Shown one piece after another: positions 36,301 through 45,769 of a stretch of DNA of 64,000 nt. The translations under genes were made by a program, and so were the position numbers. Source of the stretch: Limnomonas spitsbergensis. Its lineage: Eukaryota > Chlorophyta > Chlorophyceae > Chlamydomonadales. The notes beneath the pieces are model-generated. The model did not search any database and had not been told where the DNA came from. It worked only from the letters and a program-made list of their open reading frames with translations. The stretch covers positions 620,001 to 684,000 of the forward strand of contig JAYJMM010000070.1 of NCBI GenBank assembly GCA_037349105.1, in the 5' to 3' direction. Position 1 is the stretch's first letter; each line of letters opens with the position of its first letter.

Positions 36301-36583
36301 GTTTATGTGCGGTGATATTAAACTGGGCATGCCTGCAAGCGCATGGGGCCCAGTTAGGTCATGGTGCATGCATGCTACCTTGCGCACTATGTATTTATGT
36401 GTATGGCTTACCTAGAGGCTCAATGTCATCAATGCCGTTGATGAGCTCAACCTCTGGTGCTACGCTGACGTCTTTGCTCTTCTTCCCGGCCGCTGTCTTT
36501 CTGTCCGAGGAGGCATCTTGGAGGGACGGGCTCACGAAGAGAAGCACTACAAGAGCAGCAAGCGCTACTCGCGCGCTCTTCAT
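18197..36583 (-). CDS. Golgi apparatus protein 1 (GLG1)-like cysteine-rich type I membrane protein, 24 exons, 893 aa
   Basis: In animals GLG1 (MG-160/ESL-1/CFR) is a Golgi sialoglycoprotein that binds growth factors and trafficking partners; the role in algae is unknown. Exons, 5' to 3' (minus strand): 36583-36412, 35847-35737, 34836-34744, 34187-34100, 33618-33447, 32859-32773, 31623-31552, 31261-31097, 30878-30786, 29899-29795, 29111-28983, 27882-27818, 27194-27140, 26534-26415, 25663-25565, 24594-24513, 23849-23722, 22323-22259, 21641-21564, 20978-20882, 20519-20436, 19596-19465, 19202-18999, 18382-18197. Lengths sum to 2682 nt and phases match at all junctions. The start is MKSARVALAALVVLLF, a clear signal peptide. 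About 12 cysteine-rich modules follow with the C-x7-C signature: ACKLDAEKNC, ACKDDSIKLC, KCLVDKKKFC, ACENDIYETC, ACYDDRLKFC, TCRGDVEKFC, ICRDERAMFC. Before the last membrane helix (ALAGIAAMVLLIMFGVSYAW) lies a Ser/Gly-rich stalk; a tail ending KGKGGRW follows. It is shorter than vertebrate GLG1 (about 1,180 aa). Many introns hold tandem copies of exon edges. Confidence 0.9.
18750..18998 (-). repeat. intronic copies of GLG1 exon-23 end with donor
   Basis: Plus-strand CCCACACCTGTGCCCTTGCC at 18850-18869 with CTGCTCCAACTTCA after it repeats the exon-23 end (CCCGCACCTGTGCCCCCGTC, CCTCCAACTGTGACTTCA). An older copy lies further downstream in the intron. The period is near 138 bp. Confidence 0.65.
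19305..19464 (-). repeat. two intronic copies of GLG1 exon-22 end with donor
   Basis: Segments at about 19308-19370 and 19380-19442 repeat the last 55-60 nt of exon 22 and its GT. On the minus strand the distal copy reads CAGGGACCTGTCTTTCCATC then TCT/GTGAGT; the exon reads GTGGGCACCTGCCTTTCCAC then AGTT/GTAAGT. The repeat period is about 70 bp. Confidence 0.75.
20098..20215 (-). repeat. dispersed repeat, family D copy (inverted)
   Basis: On the minus strand it contains GGTTTTGTCCCTATTGGGCC followed by GGGGGTGGCCGCC, and a GGCTTATGGCCCGTGGCCAA start, as in the other copies. Confidence 0.6.
20560..20586 (+). repeat. poly-G tract in GLG1 intron
   Basis: An uninterrupted run of about 16-17 G on the plus strand, hence poly-C in the transcript of the minus-strand gene. 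Similar runs occur near 21740, 22080 and 26560-26620. Confidence 0.85.
21642..21990 (-). repeat. diverged tandem copies of the exon-19 acceptor region
   Basis: Three to four units of about 110-130 bp repeat the exon-19 start and its acceptor on the plus strand: CAGCCAGGCACCTGAGCAGA (true site), CAGCCAAGCACCTGGGCAGG (about 21715), AACCGAGCACCTGAACAG (about 21800) and a decayed one near 21960. A linker GTGCCAGGGTTGCAGAC is also repeated. Confidence 0.7.
22324..22425 (-). repeat. copy of the GLG1 exon-18 acceptor and exon start
   Basis: Plus-strand GGCGCGCTCGTCCCGACAGA followed by TCTGTC at about 22384-22409 repeats the exon-18 start (GGCGCGCTCGTCCCGGCAGA, TCTGTTG). It is a second intact 3' splice site about 80 bp upstream of the true one. 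Confidence 0.75.
23310..23721 (-). repeat. four tandem copies of GLG1 exon-17 end with donor
   Basis: Units of about 104-110 bp near 23336, 23441, 23546 and 23651 contain CCAGTCCTGAGCTTTAGACT followed by TCCAGACTCC, matching the exon end (CCGGTCCTGAGCTCCAGGCT then GTCAGACTCC). Three of four copies keep a GT at the donor position; the nearest to the exon reads GG. Confidence 0.8.
25353..25400 (-). repeat. intronic copy of GLG1 exon-15 end with donor
   Basis: Plus-strand GCACCTCCATCGTCATGAAG then TAGTTGAC repeats the exon end at 25562 (GCACCTCCATCTTCATGAAA then TAGTTGAC). The flanking AACCCCACAC-type sequence is repeated too, with a period of about 210 bp. Confidence 0.75.
26128..26240. repeat. 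18-bp tandem repeat in GLG1 intron
   Basis: Six or so copies of GTGCAGACTGCAGTACCT with substitutions. Confidence 0.85.
26545..26625 (+). repeat. G-rich low-complexity tract in GLG1 intron
   Basis: Runs of GGGGAGGGGGGG. The transcript of the minus-strand gene is C-rich and the other DNA strand could form G-quadruplexes. Confidence 0.7.
27495..27817 (-). repeat. array of five copies of the GLG1 exon-12 donor
   Basis: Irregular units of 40-110 bp carry CACACTGGTCACACCTGATG. On the minus strand each gives ATCAG/GTGTGACC or GTCAG/GTGTGACA. Exon-end-like positions are about 27509, 27570, 27612, 27663 and 27772, before the real one at 27818. Confidence 0.75.
28637..28982 (-). repeat. four extra copies of the GLG1 exon-11 end with intact donor
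   Basis: On the minus strand CAGTACCCCATGCGACAG/GT is repeated with exon-end positions 28893, 28803, 28730 and 28640 after the real 28983. The steps are 90, 90, 73 and 90 bp. All copies keep GTGAGG. The rest of each unit is a CATGCATGG-rich linker. Confidence 0.9.
29606..29660 (-). repeat. copy of GLG1 exon-10 end, donor lost
   Basis: On the minus strand it encodes CNDDRIKLCGSVPP, matching exon 10 (CYDDRLKFCGSVPP), but the GTGAGT donor is replaced by GGAAGG. It lies in the intron after exon 10. Confidence 0.8.
30090..30430 (+). repeat. CAGG microsatellite and degenerate relatives
   Basis: A pure run of about eight GGCA/CAGG units lies near 30278-30310, within a broader stretch rich in GGCAGGCAGG and ACCAGGCAGG. 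Confidence 0.85.
31262..31320 (-). repeat. copy of GLG1 exon-8 acceptor
   Basis: Plus-strand ATGCAGTCCTTGACCTGAG at about 31296-31314 repeats the true boundary (CAGTCCTTGACCTGAGGTGA). It gives a second CTCAG/GTCAAGGACTG acceptor about 50 bp upstream. GGTTCAGGGTTTAGGG-like motifs surround it. Confidence 0.75.
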
Positions 36584-37084
36584 CACCTGACAGTACAGAG
36601 CAGGTGACAGAGATGAGAGGTAGCGCTGATGGTGGAATGAGGGCCAAACAATCAAGCCGAAAGGCACGAAAGCCCAGCGTGGCATGTGATCACGGGAACA
36701 GCCGGACAGGACTGCGAGCAAAACCGAAGCATGTGATACTCACGTTTAAACTCTGTATGGAGGGAGTGATTCCAAGGACTGCAAGCCAATCTAACGGGGT
36801 GTCGCGTGTAAACCGGCTACTGCTTGTCGACAAGGGTAGGGATTGAATAAGAGATCGAGGGTTACAATGTGATATTGGAAATGTCTTGGGCAGGAGTGGT
36901 GATGCAGGAGAGCCTTGGGCTGTTGCAGTTAGTCCCGGACGCACTTTCCATCCTCAGTTCCAATCGGTGGTTCCAACCTAGGACCGGCTCGTACAAGTAT
37001 GAGCTCGACAATCCACACCTTGCAGATCTGTGCACATAATTACTGCAAAGCAGCCCATCCTTCAGTAACTGTAAAACCAAATAC
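36584..37084. promoter_or_regulatory. shared upstream region of divergent GLG1-like and ISPF genes
   Basis: About 500 bp separate the two start codons, so both promoters must lie here or overlap the 5' exons. No clear TATA box or named element is seen. Assignment rests on gene arrangement only. Confidence 0.5.
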
Positions 37085-40000
37085 ATGATGCAGCTATCCA
37101 GAGTAAAGTCCCTCGCCCAGGTAACTTGATGGCTGACTCAGCGCCTTCCGACAGTGCCGATGCACTGTGTTTCTGCCAGGACCCCCACCAGCTGATCAAG
37201 GACCCGTTGCGAATGCTGCAGGCCGCTTCCTCAAAGCGCTCTTGCGCTCGGCCAGCTCTCATCTCAAGGTATGCCAACTGGCGCAAATGATTCTGCCCCC
37301 AACCCAAATAGTAAAAAGCTCACTCATCAGACATTTTACATCAAAACATAAATCAGCATGGGCATTTGACTGCATGGGCAGAACCTCCTGTCGCCTGCCT
37401 GCCCCCCTCTCATGCCCCTCTCATGCATGCAAGTCATCACCCCGTCACGGTGTTACATCTGGGCATGTGCAGGCGGGATGGTGGGCAGCGAATCGTGGCC
37501 ATGGCGGCCCCCATGCGTACACTACCGTATCGTGTCGGACACGGCTTTGACCTTCACCGCCTGGGTGGGTGCCGCGGTGTTGGGCATGCCAAAAATGATT
37601 AGTACGCCTACTGCATTGAAATTGCAGAACCTGGGTGGGTAGTGGATGCACAGCCAAACAGATTATAAAATCTGGCTTTTTCAGTATATTTCGATTGTTA
37701 ACTTTCTAATAATTTCTCTGTTTTTTTGTTCGGGCACGGCCTGGCCATTTCGAAAATGGTTGTTGGATGGATAAAAATATTACGCTGCAGCGAAAAAATT
37801 ACCGTTCCTATCCTAGTGTTGAGTGGTTGCTGTAGCAGCATCAATGCAAAAATCAAGCAGATCTGAACAGTGTGGCCCAGACAGAACACAGGAAAATTAC
37901 AGGATAGCCAAGCGTGGCTAGTGTGAGGCAGGGGCTCTCTAATACCCTACCTGAGCACAGCTGTGCTTCAATTTCTTGGGCATGGGGGGGAGCATGGTCT
38001 GCAATCCGCATACAAGATTCCATGCGCTGGCATGCCTCCATGCCGCGCAAGTCCCGTCCCGTCTCCCTCTGCCTCCACCTGATCCGCATCTTCCTCATGG
38101 CGTCTGCACAAAATTGGCGTTTTATCATTCCTCATCATCGCTCGGTTCCCCTAATATCAGTTTGTGGCATTGATGACTGTGCAGCCGAGGGCTACAAGCT
38201 CATCATAGGAGGGATCGAGATCCCCCACACGAAAGGGTGTGAGGCCCACTCGGACGGTGAGAAAGGGAGAGGGGCTGAGGGGGAACCGTAGGAAGGATGG
38301 GAGGCCGACTTGGACGACGAGGAAGGGAGAGGGGGGGAGGGGGAACAGTCGGATGCGCACTTGGCGGCCTGAGCCTCTCACACAGGGCTTGACATGCATT
38401 GAAAAGTGTGTAAACAACGGACAGGGTCAGAACGCTTTTGTTTGGGCGGACTTGTCAAGTGCTATTTGGTAGCCAGAGCAAGCAGGCTCTCTGCACCAGC
38501 TCCGACCTCTGGCCCAGGCTGGGCCGTTGCTGAGTTGCGGCCGAAGTGCATCGAAAAGAATGCTGCTGTTTGCAGGTGACTTGCTGCTGCACACTATCAC
38601 TGATGCAATCCTCGGCGCCCTGTGCCTGCCAGACATCGGTGAGTTTGTTACTGATGCAGGGTGTGGGTGCGGCCTAGGTATCTGTGACCGCAGGGAGTTA
38701 GCGCTGCCTAGTGCTCCTTTTTTGCTTTAAAAAAATCAGCTATTTTCACGATACTGCTTCAGCCTTGGTCCTCAAAGCCTTGAGGCAGCAACTACTGTCG
38801 GGGTGTTGGCGCTGCCTGTTCCTCCTTGTTCGCTTCTTTAGCAGAGAATATTCTCTTAAGGTTGCTTTGGCCCAGGTCTGTGTGGCCTCAGGGGCGGCAC
38901 CTGCTGTCAGGGTGTTGGTGAGGCTTCGTACTCCTTGCTCAAAATTGTAAGCAGCAACTCCTGTCTGTACGCTGGCGTTGCCAAGTTACGCTGCCTACTT
39001 CTCCTTGTTTGCTTCTAAAACAGCATTTGTTTCAGGATGTTGGCGCTGCCTAGCAGGGGCAGTCCATGCTGCCTATAAAATATCAACTATTTTCAGGATG
39101 TTTTCTTTGGCCTAGATATTCAAAGCCTCAGAGGCAGCACATGCTATCAGCGTGAAGGTGTGGCCTAGTATCGGCCTAGTTATGATTGACTAGGTAAGAT
39201 TGGGTTCAGGGTTTCAGCCTCCCCCCCTACAGGATTGTACCTCATTTTCCCCTGTGTGTGCAGGTCAGCTGTTCCCTGATACCGACCCCAAGTGGAAGGG
39301 TGCAAGCTCAGACATCTTCCTGAAAGAAGCGGTGGGTAGCTGCTGTGGCAGTGCCCCACCTGATGCGGCCTGCCTGATGTTGCATGCTTGCATGCTTCTT
39401 CCTGAAAGCATGGTGAGTAGCTCTGGCAGTGCTATGCTTGATGCTGCCTACTAGTTTCTGCTTGCCTGCCTGCCTGTTATCCCTACCTGGGCCTATTTTC
39501 TCCTGCCTGTCTGCCTATTGTTTCCTGGATCACTGCCTTTTCCCCCTGTCGGTCTGTCTCTTTCTTCCTGTCTGCTTGCCTCTTCCTGCCCACCCGCCTT
39601 TTGCTAGTGGCTGTAATTCTGCATAACTGCCGCGCTCAGCCTGTATTCCTGCCAGCCTGATTTCGCCTGCTTGATACCCAATGCCTGCGCCCTTCCTTTT
39701 AGGATTCTCCTGCCTATCTGCCTTTTCCCGAATGTTTGCCATATTGATCTGCTTCTCCTGGTCTGTCTGGTAATACCAGAGGGTAATCTTTGCTGCCTGA
39801 GGCCTGTGTTGAGCTTTGCCCTCCTCTGCCTAATTACACCTACTGGCATGTCCTATGAAAACGGAACAGGCTGCCTCGCCAAGGCTCCACAGTCGCCATG
39901 GTATGATTGATGCCTGCCTGCCTGCCTGCGCCCACCCGCTGCCTGCCCGCCTGCTTGCACCTGGCTGAAATTATAACCCTAAACCCGTCAGCTGTCTGAT

Positions 40001-41588
40001 ACCTGAACCCTGAACCCTTGTGCCCCCAGGTCCGTATGATGGAGGAGCGGGGCTACACGCTTGGAAACATAGATTGCACGATCATCGCTCAGAAGCCCAA
40101 GCTCTCCCCGCACAAGGTAGGATAACTCGAGGGAGTACAATCCCAGGATCATGGAGGCTGATGAGAGTGTGTGTTACTAAAGTATATGAGTGGTCTTTAA
40201 GCGTCTACCAATCCTCACAGCCGTGTGTGAGCAGGGCAGTGCTGAACTGCTTTTCCGTATGATGTGGTTTTAAACCGGCCATACAGGTCTTGAATTGACG
40301 TATAGGGTTTTGAAGAAGCCATTTGGGGACTTCGTCAATGACGACTTCTCATTATAATTTCGCTTGGCGTACGGCCTGGCCCTTTCAAACACGGCCCTAG
40401 GTCAAATACAGCACATGGAACAATCACTGACGGATTTAGTTTGGGGAAGTGAGGCCTTGCAGGTCATGGTGGCAACGTCAGGGTGATGACCCAAACCTTT
40501 CAACCCTGAGATCCCTCAGATCTCCGGAGGGATCCTAGGGTTGGAAGGTTTAGCTTGGGGTCATCAAGGTAGTGCCTGCTCGAAGAGCCCTCCCCTGGTA
40601 TAGTGGTGTGGCACTATGCTCTAACAAACGGACATCTACATATGTTTTTCCACAGCACGTTGGGCGCCCAGATGCGCCCTGACTCAGCTCAGGCTGCAGA
40701 TCAGATCTGGCATGTTGTGTCACCTGCTGCATTATTCTTCGTACATCAGATCTGATGTGTTGCGTACTGCCTGCTGCATTTCCTTTTTTCAGGAGACCAT
40801 CCGGGACAACCTATGTCTGCTACTGAAGGCCGACCCCAGCGTTGTGAATCTCAAGGTAGGCCATACCAGTGCTGTATCCCAGCCCACTTGAGCCAAACAC
40901 TGTCCTTCGGCCGGAGGGTCCTGGGGCAGCAAGCCCTGTTGCTTTGGCCACCAGCCGTACGCTAGCCTTAGTTCTCTCCTAGTCGATCCAGTGGTTGCAT
41001 CTCAGCTGCACCATACAGTTGGTATGCTGCATGCTTTAAGTAGCATTGAGCCATACCTCTCAACAGACCAGCGCAAGGGTGCTGTCCTCAGATCAGAAGT
41101 CCCACACGAGCTTTGTGTCTATGGATGTTGTTTTGGACTTTTGTGTCTGTAGTGGTTGCCCTTCACTTATTGGTACTGTGTCTCCACTCTCTAACTATAG
41201 GTTATTGTAGGGTGAGGGGAGAGGGGGTATTACTACCAGGGGGAGGCCTTTGTTTGTAAGCCTAGATGCAGTAGTCGCTATGCCATGCCGACTAGGGGGC
41301 ATATTCAAAGAGTACACATTTATTCAATCACCCACTGTCTGAGCACGGGCACAACAGCGAGCAGGGTCCTGAGTATGATCGGCGAGCACTACCTCGGCTG
41401 AAATTGTGGATTCGATTTCCACCACGGCTCAATGACTAAGTTTTCTTCGTCTGCTGCTGTAGGCCAAGACGCACGAGAAGGTCGACAGCATGGGCGAGGA
41501 GCGCTCCATCGCATGCCATGCCGTTTGCATGCTCATCCGCCAGGACCTGGTTGAGGAGGACAACGTCGACATCTATGTATCTGCATAG
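37085..41588 (+). CDS. ISPF: 2-C-methyl-D-erythritol 2,4-cyclodiphosphate synthase, plastid (231 aa)
   Basis: Converts CDP-ME 2-phosphate to 2-C-methyl-D-erythritol 2,4-cyclodiphosphate in the plastid MEP pathway of isoprenoid synthesis; the enzyme is normally a zinc-dependent homotrimer. Exons: 37085-37120, 37180-37268, 37473-37564, 38185-38256, 38576-38638, 39264-39331, 40030-40116, 40793-40855, 41463-41588. Motifs seen: GHGFDLHRL (metal-binding Asp and His), EAHSDGD (metal His), [34 protein letters not shown] and the plant-type ending [20 protein letters not shown]. The mature part is complete. The N-terminus is less certain: I prefer [12 protein letters not shown] spliced over a 59-nt intron, because it gives a basic Ser-rich leader suited to plastid import. 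An unspliced start at 37129 ([15 protein letters not shown]) keeps the same frame and gives 236 aa but is acidic. The gene diverges from the GLG1-like gene. Introns after 38256 and 39331 contain copies of the preceding exon end. Confidence 0.93.
38257..38345 (+). repeat. intronic copy of ISPF exon end (HSD), donor mutated
   Basis: GTGTGAGGCCCACTCGGACG/GTGAGAAAGGGAGAGGGG (exon/intron) is followed about 73 bp later by GGATGGGAGGCCGACTTGGACG with ACGAGGAAGGGAGAGGGG. The second copy has AC instead of GT at the splice position. Confidence 0.8.
39332..39455 (+). repeat. intronic copy of ISPF exon end (FLKEA) with intact donor
   Basis: CTTCCTGAAAGAAGCG/GTGGGTAGCTGCTGTGGCAG is repeated about 88 bp downstream as CTTCCTGAAAGCATG/GTGAGTAGCTCTGGCAG. 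The copy carries a better GTGAGT donor than the presumed real site. Confidence 0.85.
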
Positions 41589-42400
41589 CAAAATCCAGAA
41601 CCTGGAATTAGTGGATATTCGGCCCATAAATTTTCCTGTAGATAAGTGCACATCAGGGGTGGTGCACATCACCTGTTTCGGACAGGACTGAGCCTTTTAA
41701 GCAGGGCCCAGAGGTGTGACGTTATTGACCTGTTTGAGACTTCTTGTGAACCTTTGACCTGCAACTCAGATGGTAAGTGCTGTATCATTGAATTGTTTTC
41801 AGTTCAGCGGGGCATCACATTTGAAATCTCGGCTAATGTATGGTCTGTAAGCTTCTTAAAGAGCTTGTTGAAAGTTTGAGACCTTAATGTAATTCAAGCA
41901 TTCGGTTTTTAGTTGCGAACAGGCCAGGTCAGGGGAGCCCAGATCCGTTTTAGACAGCAGGTGATAGATTTCAAAATACTGATGCAGCCTGGGCCGGAGA
42001 GTCTGGCTATTAGTCTGGGTCTGACACTCTGATCTGGCATGAGCGTCCCTTGACTTGATCCTTTGCATTTTTTGTGTGCTACTGAAGATGGACAAGTGGT
42101 TATTTCATTTTGATTTGTAGCCTCAGGGATGCACAACGAGGCATTGGGATCAATGATCACAAAGAATGGTGCTTATCAACCATTCAAGACTGCAGTAGAA
42201 GAATACGGATGAGTTCAGCAAATCAGGAGCTAAATAAATCGCTAAGAGAAAGCAATAAAGCTACAATAGGCGGTTAGAAGCCAGGAATGGATGAATCGAA
42301 ATGGGGAAACAGTGGACAGGGTCTGCAAATTCTCAAACACTCTCAACTCTAACCTTGGCAACATGATCGCCTTTTATTTCCATAGCGCAGTGTCATTGAC

Positions 42401-45400
42401 TCATTTCCTGTCCACTCCCTCATCCATGCCTCGTGGCCCCATCAGCACTCCGCCTGCGATACCCTTGCTGAACTTCTGTTGCCGCCGCGTCTCGAAATCC
42501 TGGGCAGCCATACAGGGGCAGGTTTGTAACATCACCTCCACTAGGAGGGATACCCAATGAAATGAGCCGTGAGGTGGGCATCATCACTCCATTAGGGTCC
42601 CTTTGGGCACCACTGATCCTTGACGCTATTTGCAGTGTGCACTGCTCCGACTCACGAGGCTTGCACCAATCATTGTTCAGGTGTGCAGCAAGGAGAAGGT
42701 GTCCAGGGAGTCTTGATGCTCAGGCTAGCATCAATGAGGCTAGCATCATTTTGTACTGAGGATCAGAATCATGTCAAAAGGCCCCCCAAGTCCCAACACA
42801 ACGAGCCCCAACCCAGCTTGAGCGCCTCATATTCCCAATGCGTTTTGCAATGCCTGTACAACGTTTCATACCTTCCCCGACAGCGCCTGAAATGTTGTGA
42901 GGTGCATTTCAGGTGCTGTTGTCAGGTACCCAAAACCTGAATTGTGCATATCCTAGTATCCCACCAGACTTAAAAATTCACTCGGTGCTTACCATCCTGC
43001 TCACCACTTCACACCCATCCCCCTTTCAGATTTCGTGATTTCCAGATCCAAAACCCTTGCACACCTGGAATCCGCTTGTCTCCTGGATGGAGTCCGGCAC
43101 AATGGGATTGCCATGCAACGACAGCGTCTGGAGCGACGCACAGTTGATGAATATCTCAGAGGGCACCTGCAAGAAACAGGTGGTAAGCTCCTCATACCTA
43201 GGGCTAGCCGTAACCCTATATGAGGTAGCTATGTACGTGTGTATACTGTTTGAGTCATACAGACGCTCCCATAAACAGTTCAAATACTGGGAAGAGGGCA
43301 TCAGTGTCATGTGCTGCCTACTAGCCGTCACAGCGGACCATAATGAAACCAAACGGCGAGGCACAGGACTACATAAGTGCGACTGGAGGAGCAAACCAAA
43401 CCTGTCTTTCAGATGTTTATAGGAGCAGATCGCGCTTGGGATATTCCCTTCAGAACAATGAAGAGTATATTTATTTTCAGAGACAAACATAATCCCTCAC
43501 TTGCAGGCCCTACCAATGCCCTACCTGTGATATCCCGTTACTGTCCACATTGAGAGTCTTGAGCCGGTTCAGCTGTCCCAGCGCTGGCGGTAGGGCTCCA
43601 AGACCGTTACTGGATGCATCCAGCTCCTCAAGAGCCTGCAAGTGAGGGAGTGATGTTCACGTACTAAACAGTGTTTTTTTGCAGTGGTTACCGCATCACT
43701 TTCACCTACATTTCAGCTACACTGTGGCCTACGTCCACCAGCCCCTGGCTCGGCCAGCCCTGCTGCCAAGGCCGCCAGCCGGAGGCCGGTCCAGATTTGG
43801 TGTCAATCAGCCCAGTGGTGGCCGCAGCGCGGCCCATTTAAGGTGGTCCGATCACCAATAAAAAACTGGTACTAAACACTCATGAGCACTGCCCCAGGTC
43901 TTGACAGCAACGGATTGTGTTTCTGTGCTGGAAATCATGAAACTCCTGAAGAGCATAACAGAGGGATTGAGGTTGTGCACACATCCTCCTGAACACTGTT
44001 CCAATGCCGTACAGTGTGGGATAGCATTTGCGCACTTCCAACTTGTGAACATCCAAACAGGCATCTGAACCCTCACAGGGATGGCGATGAAGGCATATGT
44101 TACAAGGGGCGCAGAAGAGGGGAAACGACACCATATGTAGGCCAGTAACCGAATCTAACCACTACATGGCTTACCACATTGCCCCCCTGTTTATCCTGTT
44201 TGAATTGTCTCCACCCTCTTGAAAAAGGCATTGACCTTTTTGTTTTGGTTGCCTGGACGCAGTTACACCATTATCAGCAGCCAAAGCTATGCAGACGGAT
44301 CTAACAGCAACCGGAAGCAGCCGCACCTGGCAGTCTCCTAGGTGTGCAGGCAGCGCTGCCAACTGGTTCTGTGAGACGTTGAGGAACTGCAGTACCAGGC
44401 ACTTGCCGATGCAAGGGTTGATGCAGGTCATGCGATTACCCTTCAGGGAGAGCTTCTCCAGGCGAGTCAAGCTGCCGACCTGTGTGGGCAGGTGGGAGTG
44501 CATGTGTTTGCATGGGCATCTGCATGAGTGTGAGTGTGAGGGGGGGATTCGTGGGAGGGCGAGTGGGCGGGTGTGGGTGGGAGGGTGCATGGGCGTGGGT
44601 GTGTGGCTGTGTGGGCTGTGTCTATGGATGCGTTTCCGCGTCTGCGAACGAGCACTTCTGCGCCTGCCACTGGTGAGCATCCCCAATACCAGTATGCAAC
44701 TTTGGGGGTGCTGGCTTTGCCCGTTCTGATCACCCAGCTTGCGGTGGAAAGTTGATATTAACAAACATATATGCCATGGGGGAAATATTAAGATGCCCTC
44801 TTCTTGAAGCACCCGCTTGACACCATCAGGCTACCGCAAGTCAGGATACCAGTACCGCAAGTCAGGATACCGCAACTGGGATTGACCCCACAGCCAGACT
44901 CAAGATGTTGCCCATGACCTGACGGCCTGGCTCACGGTTTGCCCCTCATCCCTCAATCCCTCCATTGGTGGTATTTTGGGCTGTCAGGCTGTCAGGCTGT
45001 CAGCAACATTGCTCAGCCAAGTAAGTGATGTTTGCTACACCCGAGGAACTTACAAAGCTGGCACATAAGCGTGTGGTACATGCATTGGGCTTGCATGGCG
45101 CACGCATGCACTTTCAGGAGCCATGCATGCATGCAAGTCACAGACCATGCACTTTAAGAAAACCATGCAGGCAGACATACACGTCAAGGCACCATGCATG
45201 CTGGCATGCATGCGCCCCATGCATGGTAAGGGGCGCATGGGAGGGGGCCATGACGTGCTTGCCGCCCTCCTGTCCACACCCTCACCTCGTCTGGAAGCTG
45301 CCCAATCTGGTTCGCATCCAGCATCAGAACCTTGAGTGTTGGACCCAGAGAGAGCAGCAGCGGCCCTGGTAGCTCGGTTATGAGGTTGCTAGAGAGCACA

Positions 45401-45747
45401 AGGCGCTGCAGGCTGCTCAGCTGCTGTAGCAACAGTGGTAGCGCCACGATCTTGTTGTTGGTGGCGTCGAGCACCTTGGCGTCTGCACCGACGAGACGCA
45501 CGGTGCTGGGGACCTCCTTCAGGCTGCGGTCCCGAAGCCCCACGATGCCGGTCTGTCTCCATGTCGTGACCATCTTGTCGTCGTTGGGGAGACCGCCGCG
45601 GGTGGCGAACACACCTGCCACGCCGCTCCTGGCCTGGTTGCTGATGGTAGGCTTACCAGCCACGTTGCTAGCGCCGGGACGCGAGGACCTTCCCGTGCCT
45701 CCCTCGTAGGCTTCATACGAGAGGCCCGGGCAGCAGAAGTTGCCCAT
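42401..45747 (-). CDS. LRRC57-like leucine-rich-repeat protein, five exons (308 aa)
   Basis: Exons (minus): 45747-45286, 44479-44327, 43635-43525, 43166-43065, 42499-42401. All junctions are phase 0. The N-terminus MGNFCCPG has Gly2 for N-myristoylation and two Cys suited to palmitoylation; animal LRRC57 also begins MGN. A low-complexity region of about 60 residues precedes TGIVGLRDRSLKEVPSTVR and then LRRs with the LxxLxLxxNxL pattern: LQRLVLSSNLITELPGPL, LEKLSLKGNRMTCI, LQFLNVSQNQLAALPAHLG, LEELDASSNGLGALPPALG, LKTLNVDSNGISQVPSEIF, LQTLSLHGNPI. The last exon encodes DFETRRQQKFSKGIAGGVLM and the end GMDEGVDRK, a tail found in algal and plant relatives. An AATAAA lies 23 nt past the stop. Likely a membrane-tethered scaffold; function unproven. 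A DNA transposon begins about 23 bp upstream of the start codon. The first ATG at 45747 is chosen because it gives the MGN motif. Confidence 0.87.
43705..43862 (+). repeat. dispersed repeat, family D copy
   Basis: Contains CAGCTACACTGTGGCCTACG, AGCCCTGCTGCCAAGGCCGC and CAGCCCAGTGGTGGCCGCAG. It lies in an LRRC57-like intron, antisense to the gene. Confidence 0.7.
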
Positions 45748-45769
45748 CACGATACCAATTTGTTGTCCT

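Noticed and set aside
41390..41435. tRNA-like T-arm (GTGGATTCGATTTCCAC)
   Set aside because: No matching acceptor stem, D-arm or anticodon arm could be found upstream at the right distance.
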